Origin: Deltaproteobacteria bacterium
Lineage (GTDB): Bacteria > SAR324 > NAC60-12
Direction: 5' to 3'
Length of the DNA: 38,383 bases
Assembly (NCBI GenBank): GCA_018645085.1
Contig: JABGPG010000171.1
Coordinates: forward strand, 1-38,383
Made by a program: the position numbers and the translations under genes. Shown one piece after another: positions 24,046 through 32,727 of the stretch. The stretch's first letter is position 1. Each line of letters opens with the position of its first letter. The notes beneath the pieces are model-generated. The model had not been told where the DNA came from, did not search any database, and worked only from the letters and a program-made list of their open reading frames with translations.

Positions 24046-25977
24046 TCAAGCAACAGGACAATTGGCAATCAAATCTTCAACAACAGAAGGATCAGCGAGT
24101 GTAGAAGTATCGCCGATACTGTCGATTTCATTTTCCGCAATTTTCCGTAAAATACGACGCATTATTTTTCCGGAGCGTGTTTTCGGCAAGCCGGGTGCCC
24201 ATTGAATTACATCAAAGGTGGCAATCGGTCCTATCTCTTTTCGTACCAGCTGCACCAATTCTTTTTTCAAATCATCAGTTGGTTCAACTCCGGAATTTAA
24301 AGTTACATAAGCGTAAATTCCCTGTCCCTTAATTTCATGGGGAAATCCAACAATTGCTGCTTCTGCCACATTTTCATGCAGCACCACTGCAGATTCAAGT
24401 TCTGCGGTTCCCATCCGGTGTCCTGATACATTCAGCACATCATCAACCCGGCCGGTAATCCAGTAATAACCGTCCTCGTCGCGTCGGCAGCCGTCTCCGG
24501 TAAAATAAAGCCCTTTGTAGGTACTGAAATAAGTTTGAATGAAACGTTCATGATCACCATAAACGGAACGCATTTGTCCGGGCCATGGATGTTTAATACA
24601 CAAATTTCCTTCAGTTGCACCTTCCAGTTCATTACCGTCTGCATCCACGAGGAGCGGTTGAACGCCAAAAAACGGACGGGTTGCGGATCCGGGTTTGGTG
24701 CGTGTTGCTCCCGGCAGCGGAGTTATCATAATTCCGCCGGTTTCTGTCTGCCACCAGGTATCTACTATCGGACAATTCTCGTGTCCAACAACACGGTGAT
24801 ACCAGAGCCAGGCTTCCGGATTTATCGGTTCCCCGACAGTACCAAGCAAACGCAGTGAACTTAAATCACGTTTGTTAACCAGCTCCTCACCTTCTTTGGC
24901 AATTGCGCGAATTGCGGTTGGAGCAGTGTAGAAAATGTTGACTTTGTGTTTGTCGCAAATGTCCCAAAAGCGGCCGAAATCCGGATAATTTGGAACACCT
25001 TCAAACATCAGGGTTGTCGCGCCATTTGCCAGTGGTCCGTAAAGAATATAGCTGTGTCCGGTAACCCAACCGATGTCTGCGGTACACCAGTAAATATCGC
25101 CGTCATGATAATCAAATACGTATTGATGAGTGATTGAAGTGTACACCAAATATCCCGCGGTGGAATGTAAAACGCCTTTTGGTTTGCCTGTGGAACCTGA
25201 AGTGTAAAGAATGAAAAGCGGATCTTCCGCATCCATTTCTTCTGGGGGACAATCCGCAGAGGCGTTTGCCATATCTTCATGATAGAAATAGTCACGACCT
25301 GACTGCATGTTACAGTCATCAGCCGTGTGTTTTACCACGATACAGCTCTCGGTGTCAGTACCCTGCATGGCCTGATCAGCATTCTGCTTGAGTGGAATAC
25401 TCTTTCCTCCACGTACACCGGCATTTGCCGTAATCAGCATTTTCCCGCCGCAATCAATAATTCTATTTTTAAGAGCTTCCGCGCTGAATCCACCAAATAC
25501 CACGGAATGTACCGCACCGATTCTGGTACAAGCGAGACACGCAATTGCCAGTTCCGGAATCATGGGCATATAAATCATCACCCGGTCACCTTTAACGATG
25601 CCGCGACTCTTCATTACATTGGCAAATTTACACACCTCGGTGTGAAGTTCTTTGTAAGTGTAGCTTCTATCAACGTTTGGATCATCCGACTCCCAGATCA
25701 GCGCCTTTTGATCAGCTCTTTTTTCTAAATGACGATCGAGACAATTATAAGAAACATTGAGTTTTCCGCCTTCATACCAACGGATATGACCCTTGGTGAA
25801 GTCCCAGTCGAGGGTGTTGTCCCACTTCTTGAACCAGTCCAACCGCTCTGCCTGTTTGTCCCAAAAGCCTTTGGGATCATTCACAGACTCTTCGTACATT
25901 TTTAAATAGGTCTCATTATCAATCCAAGTATTTTCTTTGGTTGCTGCCGGTACTTCAAAAATTTTATGCTCACTCAT
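24046..25977 (-). CDS. acsA: Acetyl-CoA synthetase, AMP-forming
   Basis: This 643-residue enzyme converts acetate, ATP and CoA to acetyl-CoA. Motifs in order are [27 protein letters not shown] (ATP loop), WWCTADIGW-type substrate segment, [20 protein letters not shown] (acetate pocket), [20 protein letters not shown] and [16 protein letters not shown] with the regulatory, acetylatable Lys. The frame is open to 26031, but the ATG at 25977 is preceded by GGGAGAG and begins the usual MSEHKIF N-terminus, so I use it. Full length for AcsA. It is the first gene of the acsA-prpE unit. Confidence 0.95.
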   Translation of the reverse strand: MSEHKIFEVPAATKENTWIDNETYLKMYEESVNDPKGFWDKQAERLDWFKKWDNTLDWDFTKGHIRWYEGGKLNVSYNCLDRHLEKRADQKALIWESDDPNVDRSYTYKELHTEVCKFANVMKSRGIVKGDRVMIYMPMIPELAIACLACTRIGAVHSVVFGGFSAEALKNRIIDCGGKMLITANAGVRGGKSIPLKQNADQAMQGTDTESCIVVKHTADDCNMQSGRDYFYHEDMANASADCPPEEMDAEDPLFILYTSGSTGKPKGVLHSTAGYLVYTSITHQYVFDYHDGDIYWCTADIGWVTGHSYILYGPLANGATTLMFEGVPNYPDFGRFWDICDKHKVNIFYTAPTAIRAIAKEGEELVNKRDLSSLRLLGTVGEPINPEAWLWYHRVVGHENCPIVDTWWQTETGGIMITPLPGATRTKPGSATRPFFGVQPLLVDADGNELEGATEGNLCIKHPWPGQMRSVYGDHERFIQTYFSTYKGLYFTGDGCRRDEDGYYWITGRVDDVLNVSGHRMGTAELESAVVLHENVAEAAIVGFPHEIKGQGIYAYVTLNSGVEPTDDLKKELVQLVRKEIGPIATFDVIQWAPGLPKTRSGKIMRRILRKIAENEIDSIGDTSTLADPSVVEDLIANCPVA

Positions 25978-26183
25978 TATTCTCTCCCAAATTTGGAAAT
26001 TAATTTTGCATGTGTCCTGAAACCCCACCATAGCAAAATTTTATTATTATGTCCTTAAAAAAATGCATTTCAACTGCGTTGAATTAGCTAAACAATTAAT
26101 TCACCTTGCACCTTTTTAAGCTTTCTGCGAGTTTTCGACTTATAGGAGGCTGCACAAAATCTGCTGAGGCAGGGAAGGTAGCT

Positions 26184-27743
26184 ATGTCGATGGGGCCTTG
26201 GAAATTGCTGGCAGGATTGCTGTTGATCATCCTGAGTTCAGCTTCGTGCAGTAAGGATTCCTCTGAAGAATATGCAGAAGGTGGAAGCACAGTTGCGCCT
26301 GCTGAGGAATTTACGGTAATATCTACTATACCTGAAGATAACGCTACCAAAGTCTCAGTAAATGCCTCCTTCGTGATTTCATTCAGCCATGAACTTAAGA
26401 CAGGAAGTGTGAATGAAAATAATTTTTCCCTCACTACAAATGGCAGCTCGGTTTCAGTAACAGTCTCTCTTTCGAAAAATATAGTTGTTTTGCTTCCGGC
26501 TTCTTCTTTAAGTGAAGATACTATTTACACGGCATCCGTTTTGAGTGAAGTTCAGGACACATCCGGAAACATTCTGGGACAGGACAACAGTTGGATGTTC
26601 ACCACATTTTCCTCTTCAAGTGGAGATTCAGCCGATAACTCAACAAGTTCAGACGATGAACCTGCGACAGACACTACCAAACCAAGTTTTATCTCAATCA
26701 CTCCTGCAGACAATTCCAGCAGTATTTCGCTAAACACTACAATCAGCGTTATTTTCAGCGAAGCAGTTTCTGCGGAAACTTTAAGTTCAAGCACTTTCAA
26801 ATTATTGGATAACATGAGTAATTCTATCAGTGGCAGTTTCAGTTTAAATGGTTCAACGGTCACTTTCACACCCACTGATAATCTATCGCATTTTCAGGAT
26901 TACCGCGTTTCTTTGACAAGCGGAATTCAGGACACTGCCGGAAATGCGCTTTCTTCGGCAAGCACAACCGGCTTTGAAACTTTGGGTGGTTTGGTGATTA
27001 CTTCTGCTGACAGCAACGGGATGGTTTTGCTCAGCGGAGGAAGATTTCAAATGGGTGCAGATAATCAATCAATTGTAGATGGAGATAATGAAACCGATGA
27101 AACCCCTACTCACACTGTAAAATTAACAGGGCCGTTTTATATCTCTGATCATGAAGTTAGCTCAAGTGAATTCAAAGCATGTGTAGATTCCGGAAGCTGC
27201 AATTACACTTACAGCACAAGCAATGCAAAAAAAACATACGCAGTTTCCGGAAAGGAAAACTATCCGATGAACTATGTTAACTGGATTGAAGCTGTCGAAT
27301 ATGCAGATTGGCTGACGGGTACACGTTCCGGAACTTATCGGCTTTGTACAGAAGCAGAATGGGAATATGCGGTACGTGCCGGAACAACAAGCAAATGGTC
27401 ATGTGGAAATGATACTTGTACAACAAGTATCGCCTGGTACGATAATACCGGTGAGCCGCAGGAAGTGCGGACAAAAAGCGCTAATCAATGGGGCTTGTTT
27501 GACATGCATGGAAATGTCAGGGAGTGGGTTTCAGATAATTACAGTGATGTTTATTACAGTGAAGTTACGGATGGTGTGGTAAATCCGCAAGGCCCCGTAG
27601 CGCCCAGCAGCGGAACAAGACATAGTCAACGTGGAGGTTATTACGGAAGCAAAAAAACTGACATTCGATCAGCGTTTAGACATTCAAGCCCTCAAACGAC
27701 ACATTCCTCAACCGCTGGTTTCAGGGTCTGTGCCGATCCCTGA
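26184..27743 (+). CDS. Lipoprotein with two Big_5 Ig-like domains and an FGE/SUMF1-like domain
   Basis: This is a predicted 519-residue lipoprotein. The signal (hydrophobic residues 8-20) ends in SSAS-C with Cys22 as lipidation site. Residues about 43-142 and 165-268 are two bacterial Ig-like (SbsA/Big_5) domains, each with the 'ATDNS...F..DTAGN' style pattern, joined by a Ser/Asp/Thr-rich linker. Residues about 280-519 form an FGE-sulfatase/SUMF1-type domain (GMVLLSGGRFQMGADN, YPMNYVNWIEAVEYADWL, YRLCTEAEWEYAVRAGT, GLFDMHGNVREWVSD). The two copper-binding cysteines of true formylglycine-generating enzymes are missing from the RGGYYGSKKTDIRSAFR segment, so enzymatic activity is unlikely. The ATG at 26184 is chosen for its GGGAAGG site; the frame opens earlier. 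A surface-exposed adhesive or scaffold role is inference. Confidence 0.8.
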   Translation: MSMGPWKLLAGLLLIILSSASCSKDSSEEYAEGGSTVAPAEEFTVISTIPEDNATKVSVNASFVISFSHELKTGSVNENNFSLTTNGSSVSVTVSLSKNIVVLLPASSLSEDTIYTASVLSEVQDTSGNILGQDNSWMFTTFSSSSGDSADNSTSSDDEPATDTTKPSFISITPADNSSSISLNTTISVIFSEAVSAETLSSSTFKLLDNMSNSISGSFSLNGSTVTFTPTDNLSHFQDYRVSLTSGIQDTAGNALSSASTTGFETLGGLVITSADSNGMVLLSGGRFQMGADNQSIVDGDNETDETPTHTVKLTGPFYISDHEVSSSEFKACVDSGSCNYTYSTSNAKKTYAVSGKENYPMNYVNWIEAVEYADWLTGTRSGTYRLCTEAEWEYAVRAGTTSKWSCGNDTCTTSIAWYDNTGEPQEVRTKSANQWGLFDMHGNVREWVSDNYSDVYYSEVTDGVVNPQGPVAPSSGTRHSQRGGYYGSKKTDIRSAFRHSSPQTTHSSTAGFRVCADP

Positions 27744-27769
27744 TTTTACAAATTATCATTCGAATTACC

Positions 27770-28183
27770 ATGCGAGGATTTTTACTGATTACAGTACTGG
27801 TGCTGACGCTACTGATAGGAGGTGTTATCTTGAGTTTTTTCCAGCAAAGTATCCAGCAGCGTTTTCAAAGCCAGGCTTTTCTGGAATCACAGATTCTTTT
27901 TCAGGAACTGAATGGCGTTGTTGTTCAGGTGCAGAATTATTTACAGAAGTTTACTCCAAACCAATTGCAGGAAAATCCGCCTGTGCTTGAAAGTAGTGTA
28001 TTTGCAGAAGGTTTTAAAAACTGGTCAGGAAATATTAAAACATCCGGAAGCGATTTGCTGATCACTCTGCACGCGCCGAATGATTCAGGAGCTACGGATT
28101 TTCAACTGCTCTTGAGAAATGCAGACAATGCTACAGGAACTGAATTTCTGAAAGCGGACGGTGTGCTGATCCTGGAAAACTGA
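27770..28183 (+). CDS. Small pilin-like/pseudopilin-like protein
   Basis: This 137-residue protein starts with RGFLLITVLVLTLLIGGVIL, a short positive leader followed at once by a hydrophobic helix, then a Gln-rich amphipathic helix (about residues 25-60) and a small soluble domain. This is the layout of minor pilins such as GspK or PilX, which also lack the usual Glu at position 5. Length is well below typical GspK. It starts 27 bases after the lipoprotein stop, so the two are probably co-transcribed. No prepilin peptidase or other pilus genes are adjacent. An ordinary membrane-anchored periplasmic protein is the alternative. Confidence 0.5.
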   Translation: MRGFLLITVLVLTLLIGGVILSFFQQSIQQRFQSQAFLESQILFQELNGVVVQVQNYLQKFTPNQLQENPPVLESSVFAEGFKNWSGNIKTSGSDLLITLHAPNDSGATDFQLLLRNADNATGTEFLKADGVLILEN

Positions 28184-28212
28184 AAATGTGAGGAGAAAAG
28201 ACGGAAGGAGGT

Positions 28213-28252
28213 TGCGGCTCATAAAAGTGAGCCGCATAAAACGCGAGTTTTA
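28213..28252. terminator. Bidirectional terminator-like hairpins between convergent genes
   Basis: A perfect nine-pair stem with six-base loop (28213-28221 with 28228-28236, TGCGGCTCA/TGAGCCGCA) is followed by a second six-pair stem with a GCGA tetraloop (28237-28242 with 28247-28252). They sit between the pilin-like gene (+) and atpE (-), and the second hairpin contains the atpE stop codon. A termination role for both converging transcripts is the simplest reading; T-tracts are short. Confidence 0.6.
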
Positions 28253-28549
28253 GATTTTACCCTGCAACATAAACGCAATCACGAGTGCGTAAATTACCAG
28301 CGACTCAATCAGCGCCAGTCCGATAATCATCGGTGTGAAAATTTTGTCTGTAGCATTTGGGTTACGAGCAATACCTTCCAAAGCTCCGCGCATCGCCAAA
28401 CCTTGACCAATTCCTCCACCAAGAGCTGCAATTCCAATTGCTAAACCTGCACCAAGAGCAATTCCGAATGTAGCCATTTCTCCCATTTCTGCAGCATACA
28501 GAGGGAAACTCGCTGACATAAGCAACGCCAACAATAATAATTTCTTCAT
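28250..28549 (-). CDS. atpE: ATP synthase F0 subunit c
   Basis: This subunit forms the rotor ring of ATP synthase. It has two membrane hairpin helices with the polar loop GIARNP between them, preceded by a Sec-type signal sequence (hydrophobic residues 4-16, likely cleavage after LYAA near residue 20). The ion-binding carboxylate is the Glu of [13 protein letters not shown], with a Ser after it, a Tyr five residues later, and a Gln in GIGQG of helix one. The frame continues upstream to 28597, but the ATG at 28549 has an AAGGAT site and gives a normal 100 residues. It follows atpB by 34 bases. The Gln/Glu-Ser/Tyr set resembles sodium-binding rings, though protons are possible. Confidence 0.95.
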   Translation of the reverse strand: MKKLLLLALLMSASFPLYAAEMGEMATFGIALGAGLAIGIAALGGGIGQGLAMRGALEGIARNPNATDKIFTPMIIGLALIESLVIYALVIAFMLQGKI

Positions 28550-28583
28550 GACATCCTTTTTGATGTTAATTAAATCAGCGCAA

Positions 28584-29360
28584 TCAGTGAGCTTCACTCA
28601 TTGCGAGTTCAAAATAAATGGCAGACAGCAACACAAACACAAACGCTTGTAAAACTGACACCAAAATTCCCAATCCCATAAACGGAATGGGTAGGCCGAC
28701 GGCCAAAATTGACGTGAAGATCAAAACTACTTTATGATCTCCTGTCATATTCCCAAACAGCCTGATCGAAAGGGAAAGCGGGCGCACACAATGACTGACG
28801 ATTTCAATCGGCAGCATCAGCGGTGCAAGTAAGGGCATGGGACCCAGAAACTGTTTTATGTAACCGGCTCCATGTTGACGAATACCTAATACATGAGTCA
28901 TTAGAAAAATGATCAAGGCAAAGGCAATGGTAACGTTAAACTGATCTGTCGGTGGGTTAAATCCAGGCACCAGACCGATAAGATTCAGCAATAAAATAAA
29001 TAATCCATATGTGCCAAGTAAGGGAAGAATAGGACGTGCTCCAACTCCATGGCGGATAGTTCCGCTTAAAAAATTCAGAATTGCACTCACTATAACTTCT
29101 GCAAAATTGGAAAAATTGGCTTTGCCTGAAGGTTCCAGTAAATCAGTTTGTCTGAAAGGTCTACCTGCAAAATATGCGAACACAATCAGAAAAAAAGCTA
29201 CTATCAGCAAGTCCAGAAATGGAACTGGATCAATACCGAGATCTACCAGCGGTTGTTCTAATCCGCTAAATAAAAAGTGAGCCCAGGTGAATCCCTCTGC
29301 TGCAAAAGCAGGGGCGGCTGTCAGTAAAAAAACGCTGATTAGTGCAAGTCTCTTGTTCAT
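28584..29360 (-). CDS. atpB: ATP synthase F0 subunit a
   Basis: This 258-residue membrane subunit holds the ion half-channels. The essential Arg is in [15 protein letters not shown] (about residues 197-211). [14 protein letters not shown] and the C-terminal helix [17 protein letters not shown] are also typical. The N-terminus [20 protein letters not shown] looks like a cleavable signal peptide, as in atpE. The gene follows the AtpI-like gene by 22 bases. The F1 genes and the b-subunit gene are not in this window, so the ATP synthase genes are split between loci, as in several deltaproteobacteria. Confidence 0.96.
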   Translation of the reverse strand: MNKRLALISVFLLTAAPAFAAEGFTWAHFLFSGLEQPLVDLGIDPVPFLDLLIVAFFLIVFAYFAGRPFRQTDLLEPSGKANFSNFAEVIVSAILNFLSGTIRHGVGARPILPLLGTYGLFILLLNLIGLVPGFNPPTDQFNVTIAFALIIFLMTHVLGIRQHGAGYIKQFLGPMPLLAPLMLPIEIVSHCVRPLSLSIRLFGNMTGDHKVVLIFTSILAVGLPIPFMGLGILVSVLQAFVFVLLSAIYFELAMSEAH

Positions 29361-29382
29361 TCTGTAGTTTTTGTTGAATGAC

Positions 29383-29901
29383 TTATACAGATTTTTGAGG
29401 GTGCATTACCCTGATAAAAGAATAAATAATGACCGCAAGTGCAATATTAGAAAGGCCGATCAACAGACCACCTGGTGATAAATCAAAGTATTGCATTGCG
29501 ACAAACAAAATGCTTACTGAAATCCCGAATTTCGTGAAAGAAAACAGTAAATCAAGTGCTTGTAATTTTTGCTCTTGTAATAGTTTCCGGACAAACTGCA
29601 TAGTCCAAAAATAGTTAAATCCTATAACCCCACATCCTAACAGAACAGACGGCAAAAGGTCAAGGTTAAATATTGCAGTTCCTGCAACTAAAATGAAACT
29701 AGCCACTAAAAGCAGATTTCTGAAAACATATGCCTGCTTGAGTTGACCGTCTACCTTCGTGGGAACTGAGTCTTCAGTAACTTCAGCAAGAGTTGAATTT
29801 TCCTCACTAGCAGTATTCGGGGGCACTTCCCCATCACGTTTATCTTTTGGGTCAACTGACTTTGAGTCAGGATTTGATTTTTCTGCGTCCTCAGGATGCA
29901 T
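29383..29901 (-). CDS. atpI: AtpI-family ATP synthase assembly protein
   Basis: The protein has an acidic, disordered N-terminal stretch (about 55 residues rich in Asp, Glu, Lys, Ser) and four membrane helices: FRNLLLVASFILVAG, LLPSVLLGCGVIGFNYF, TKFGISVSILFVAM and LLIGLSNIALAVIIYSFI. Size, position upstream of atpB and this topology fit AtpI, which helps assemble the c ring. I start at the ATG at 29901, seven bases after the AtpZ stop. The frame is open further (ATGs at 29952 and 29955), which would overlap the AtpZ gene. The charged extension is longer than usual. Weak sequence conservation is normal in this family. Confidence 0.72.
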   Translation of the reverse strand: MHPEDAEKSNPDSKSVDPKDKRDGEVPPNTASEENSTLAEVTEDSVPTKVDGQLKQAYVFRNLLLVASFILVAGTAIFNLDLLPSVLLGCGVIGFNYFWTMQFVRKLLQEQKLQALDLLFSFTKFGISVSILFVAMQYFDLSPGGLLIGLSNIALAVIIYSFIRVMHPQKSV

Positions 29902-29908
29902 ATATTTT

Positions 29909-30163
29909 TCAGGTAGTAGAGTTGTTTGAGTTGTCACGCTCAGTTTCAGCATCATTTTGAACACGTTTTACCAGACGAAAAATGCTCCTGTATCCTGCTA
30001 TTATTCCTGCAATTCCAAAAACCAGAAAAAACCAGGGTTCTGTTTCCAACCACTCGTCAAGCCAGCTTCCTATCAGAAATCCCACTACAACAGACAGACC
30101 AAGCTCCAAACCCATGGAACTGTACATGACCCATTTTGGTCCGGTTTTATGAAGTTTCGTCAT
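29909..30163 (-). CDS. atpZ: AtpZ-family (F0F1-ATPase gene 1) membrane protein
   Basis: This 84-residue protein has two membrane helices: MGLELGLSVVVGFLIGSWLD and WFFLVFGIAGIIAGYRSIFRL. The glycine-rich first helix followed by G-x-W-L-D and the GIAGIIAGYRSIFRLVK segment are characteristic of AtpZ (PF09527), which in other bacteria works with AtpI in magnesium/calcium supply or assembly of ATP synthase. It is the first gene of the atpZ-atpI-atpB-atpE unit. It is divergent from aroC; the 195 bases between the two starts must carry both promoters. Confidence 0.78.
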   Translation of the reverse strand: MTKLHKTGPKWVMYSSMGLELGLSVVVGFLIGSWLDEWLETEPWFFLVFGIAGIIAGYRSIFRLVKRVQNDAETERDNSNNSTT

Positions 30164-30276
30164 TTTGCGGTAAGTGTTTAAATTTTTGCTGTTTCCTGAT
30201 AAATCAAAACGAAAAATATTTCAGCATCAGTTTAGTGTTCATAGCCTGAAATTGCAAGGTTAGGACACCAAGTTTC

Positions 30277-30305
30277 TTGCACCTTGAGCGTTAAATGGTT
30301 ATGCT
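30277..30305 (+). promoter_or_regulatory. Possible promoter for aroC
   Basis: TTGCAC (30277-30282) and TATGCT (30300-30305) are separated by 17 bases on the plus strand and would start transcription about 45 bases before the aroC ATG. The -35 box matches only three of six consensus bases, so this is a tentative call. Confidence 0.3.
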
Positions 30306-30358
30306 GTCAGGACATTAATACGAACAAAACAAGTAGGTTAATCAAAGATAAGCTAAAA

Positions 30359-31438
30359 ATGGGCGACAGTTTTGGACAATTATTTCGAATCACTACCTGG
30401 GGCGAATCCCATGGTGGAGGAGTTGGAGTAGTAATTGACGGCTGCCCTTCAGGACTTCCGCTGAGTGAAGATGATCTGCAATATGAACTTGACAGGAGAC
30501 GTCCCGGGCAAAGCAAAATAACAACACAGCGTAAAGAAAGCGATACTGCGAGGATTCTTTCCGGAGTTTTTGAGGGCCGAACCACAGGTACAGCAATTTC
30601 TGTGATGGTCTCAAATCAAGATGCAAAGTCCCATGCTTATGATCACCTTAAGGATGTGTACAGGCCGAGCCATGCGGATTTTACTTTTGAGCAGAAATAT
30701 GGTTTTAGAGACTGGATGGGGGGCGGCCGTTCGAGTGCACGTGAAACTGTAGGAAGAGTTGCTGCCGGAGCAATTGCAAAAAAACTTCTGCACCACTGGG
30801 ACAAGATTAAGACGATTGCGTGGGTGGAGCAAATCCATGAAATAAAATCTTCTGTAGATAAATATACTGTCAGCGAAAATCAGATTGAAACCAGCATTGT
30901 ACGTTGTCCAGATCCGGAAGCATCCGCAGCGATGATCGAACGTATACATGAAGTTAGGAAGTCCGGAGACAGCGCTGGTGGAATAATCCGTGCGGTTGTC
31001 CGTAATGTACCGGCCGGATTGGGAGAACCGGTATTTGATAAACTGACCGCGGATTTAGCAAAAGCCTTGATGTCTCTCCCTGCTACAAGAGGGGTGGAAT
31101 TTGGTCTTGGTTTCGATTCAGTGACACTCAAAGGATCAGAGCATAACGATGCGTTTGTCATGCGTGAAGGTAATATCCGCACAAGTACAAATCGTTCCGG
31201 AGGAATTCAGGGTGGAATATCCAACGGAGAGGATATTGATTTGAGAATTGCTTTCAAACCTACCGCCACGATAAACTTTGAGCAGGACACTGTCAGCAGA
31301 GATGGCCAGGAAGTGAAACTGAAAGCTAAAGGACGTCATGATCCCTGCGTTTTACCACGTGCGGTGCCAATGGTTGAGGCTATGATTAATCTGGTTTTAG
31401 TGGATCATCATTTGCGTAATCAGAAAACACGAATTTAA
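30359..31438 (+). CDS. aroC: Chorismate synthase
   Basis: This 359-residue enzyme makes chorismate from 5-enolpyruvylshikimate-3-phosphate, the last common step of aromatic amino-acid synthesis, using reduced flavin. Motifs are [16 protein letters not shown] (first signature), [36 protein letters not shown] (second signature), [34 protein letters not shown] (third signature). The frame is open from 30284, but the conserved [10 protein letters not shown] start is the ATG at 30359, giving the family's normal length. It appears to be monocistronic and divergent from the ATP synthase genes. Confidence 0.97.
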   Translation: MGDSFGQLFRITTWGESHGGGVGVVIDGCPSGLPLSEDDLQYELDRRRPGQSKITTQRKESDTARILSGVFEGRTTGTAISVMVSNQDAKSHAYDHLKDVYRPSHADFTFEQKYGFRDWMGGGRSSARETVGRVAAGAIAKKLLHHWDKIKTIAWVEQIHEIKSSVDKYTVSENQIETSIVRCPDPEASAAMIERIHEVRKSGDSAGGIIRAVVRNVPAGLGEPVFDKLTADLAKALMSLPATRGVEFGLGFDSVTLKGSEHNDAFVMREGNIRTSTNRSGGIQGGISNGEDIDLRIAFKPTATINFEQDTVSRDGQEVKLKAKGRHDPCVLPRAVPMVEAMINLVLVDHHLRNQKTRI

Positions 31439-31551
31439 GGTTTTGTGGGGAGAACATTTTTATTCTGTCTAAGTGTAAAAGTTGGTTCTTTTTTTGCAAA
31501 CTTTTTAAACTACAATCATTTAGGAAAAAATAACAATTAATTATTAGATTG

Positions 31552-31734
31552 ATGCCACCCAAAATTAAAGCCAATAAAGTATCAGCAAAAACAATACGTC
31601 CGGCAAGTTCCAACCGTCTTAATTCCCTTGGAGCAAATTCGGATGATAGATTTCTCAATCCAGGATCTGTAGCTGTGCTGGGAATCCTCCTTTTTTTTGC
31701 CTTCGTAATTGCGCAAATCATTTTCATCAATTGA
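31552..31734 (+). CDS. Possible small C-terminally anchored membrane protein
   Basis: This is a 60-codon frame in the 314-base gap between aroC and the DHH gene. The N-terminal 36 residues are basic and polar; the last 22 (VAVLGILLFFAFVIAQIIFI) form a good membrane helix, the pattern of a tail-anchored small protein. No strong ribosome site precedes the ATG, and no family is recognised. It ends 18 bases before the DHH gene start. The rest of the gap (31439-31551) is AT-rich, with no hairpin or gene seen. Confidence 0.4.
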   Translation: MPPKIKANKVSAKTIRPASSNRLNSLGANSDDRFLNPGSVAVLGILLFFAFVIAQIIFIN

Positions 31735-31752
31735 TGAACCGAACGGGCCGTC

Positions 31753-32703
31753 ATGCCTTACATTGACATCTTCAACGGGGATGCCGATGGGATATGCGCC
31801 CTCCATCAGCTTCGTCTGCAAAATCCTCAAAAAAGCCGCCTTGTCACCGGAGTAAAGCGTGATACACTGTTGTTGCAGCACGCACTTTCTGCACACGACA
31901 GCGTTATTACAGTGCTCGATATTTCATCTCATGCCAACCGTGAGCCTCTCCTGCAGTTACTGAATCAAGCTAACACCGTTCACTATTTTGACCACCATTT
32001 TGCAGGGGAAATAGTAGAATCTCCACTTTTTCACTCACACATAGACACCAGTCCCGGTGTTTGCACCAGCATTTTGGTTGACCGTTATTTAGCAGGCAAA
32101 TATCGTCTCTGGGCCGTAGCTGCTGCTTTTGGTGATAACCTACACGCTTCTGCTTTTCAACTGGCGGAGAGTTTGAAACTTGAACCGAAAAAAACTGCAG
32201 AATTGCGAGAATTGGGGGAGTTAATCAATTACAATGCATATGGTGAAACGCTAGCTGATTTACATTTTTCACCGGAAACTTTATATCTGAGTCTGCATCC
32301 TTTTAGCGATCCTTTTGAATTTATTCAGTCCTCATCAGAGTTGAAACAATTGCGTGAAGGCTTCCGGAGTGACATGCAAAAAGCAGAAGAAAAACAAGCT
32401 TTGAGAAAAAGCTCTGCGGGCAGAATTTTTCAGTTTCCGAATGCCGCCTGGAGCAGACGCGTTTCCGGAGTTTTCAGTAATCAACTTGCACGTGAATCCC
32501 CTGAACAAGCACATGCTTTGTTGGTTGAACGTACAGACGGGACTTTTCTGGTAGGTGTACGTGCCCCGATTGCCAGGCCTTTTGGTGCAGACACATTATG
32601 TCTTAAATTTTCCGGCGGCGGAAGGGTCGCTGCTGCAGGCATAAACCAGTTAGCGCCGGAAGATGTTGAGAGCTTTTTTGCTGCTTTCGAAAAGCAATTT
32701 TAA
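31753..32703 (+). CDS. DHH/DHHA1-family phosphoesterase
   Basis: This 316-residue protein has the manganese-binding motifs of DHH phosphoesterases: FNGDADGICA (residues 7-16, D10 and D12), VLDIS (D56) and YFDHH (D80-H82). An AAFGDN segment (about residues 124-129) supplies the fourth motif. The C-terminal DHHA1 substrate domain ends in GGGRVAAAG (about residues 288-296), where the family usually has GGGH; the substituted His contacts the phosphate. Members include oligoribonucleases, pAp phosphatases and cyclic-dinucleotide hydrolases; the exact substrate is not clear here. No neighbour gives a functional clue. Confidence 0.85.
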   Translation: MPYIDIFNGDADGICALHQLRLQNPQKSRLVTGVKRDTLLLQHALSAHDSVITVLDISSHANREPLLQLLNQANTVHYFDHHFAGEIVESPLFHSHIDTSPGVCTSILVDRYLAGKYRLWAVAAAFGDNLHASAFQLAESLKLEPKKTAELRELGELINYNAYGETLADLHFSPETLYLSLHPFSDPFEFIQSSSELKQLREGFRSDMQKAEEKQALRKSSAGRIFQFPNAAWSRRVSGVFSNQLARESPEQAHALLVERTDGTFLVGVRAPIARPFGADTLCLKFSGGGRVAAAGINQLAPEDVESFFAAFEKQF

Positions 32704-32727
32704 GTTTTCTTACTTTTGGAATAGCAT

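Noticed and set aside
25327-25728. A 133-codon open frame on the plus strand
   Set aside because: It lies antisense inside acsA, which is full length with all motifs.
26106-26183. Upstream extension of the FGE-like lipoprotein frame
   Set aside because: It starts with TTG and would put 26 residues before the lipoprotein signal; the ATG at 26184 has a good ribosome site.
30249-30288. Alternative pairings TGCAAG/CTTGCA and CAAGGT/ACCTTG upstream of aroC, considered as an RNA switch
   Set aside because: Each stem has only six pairs with long loops, and no known riboswitch core was recognised.
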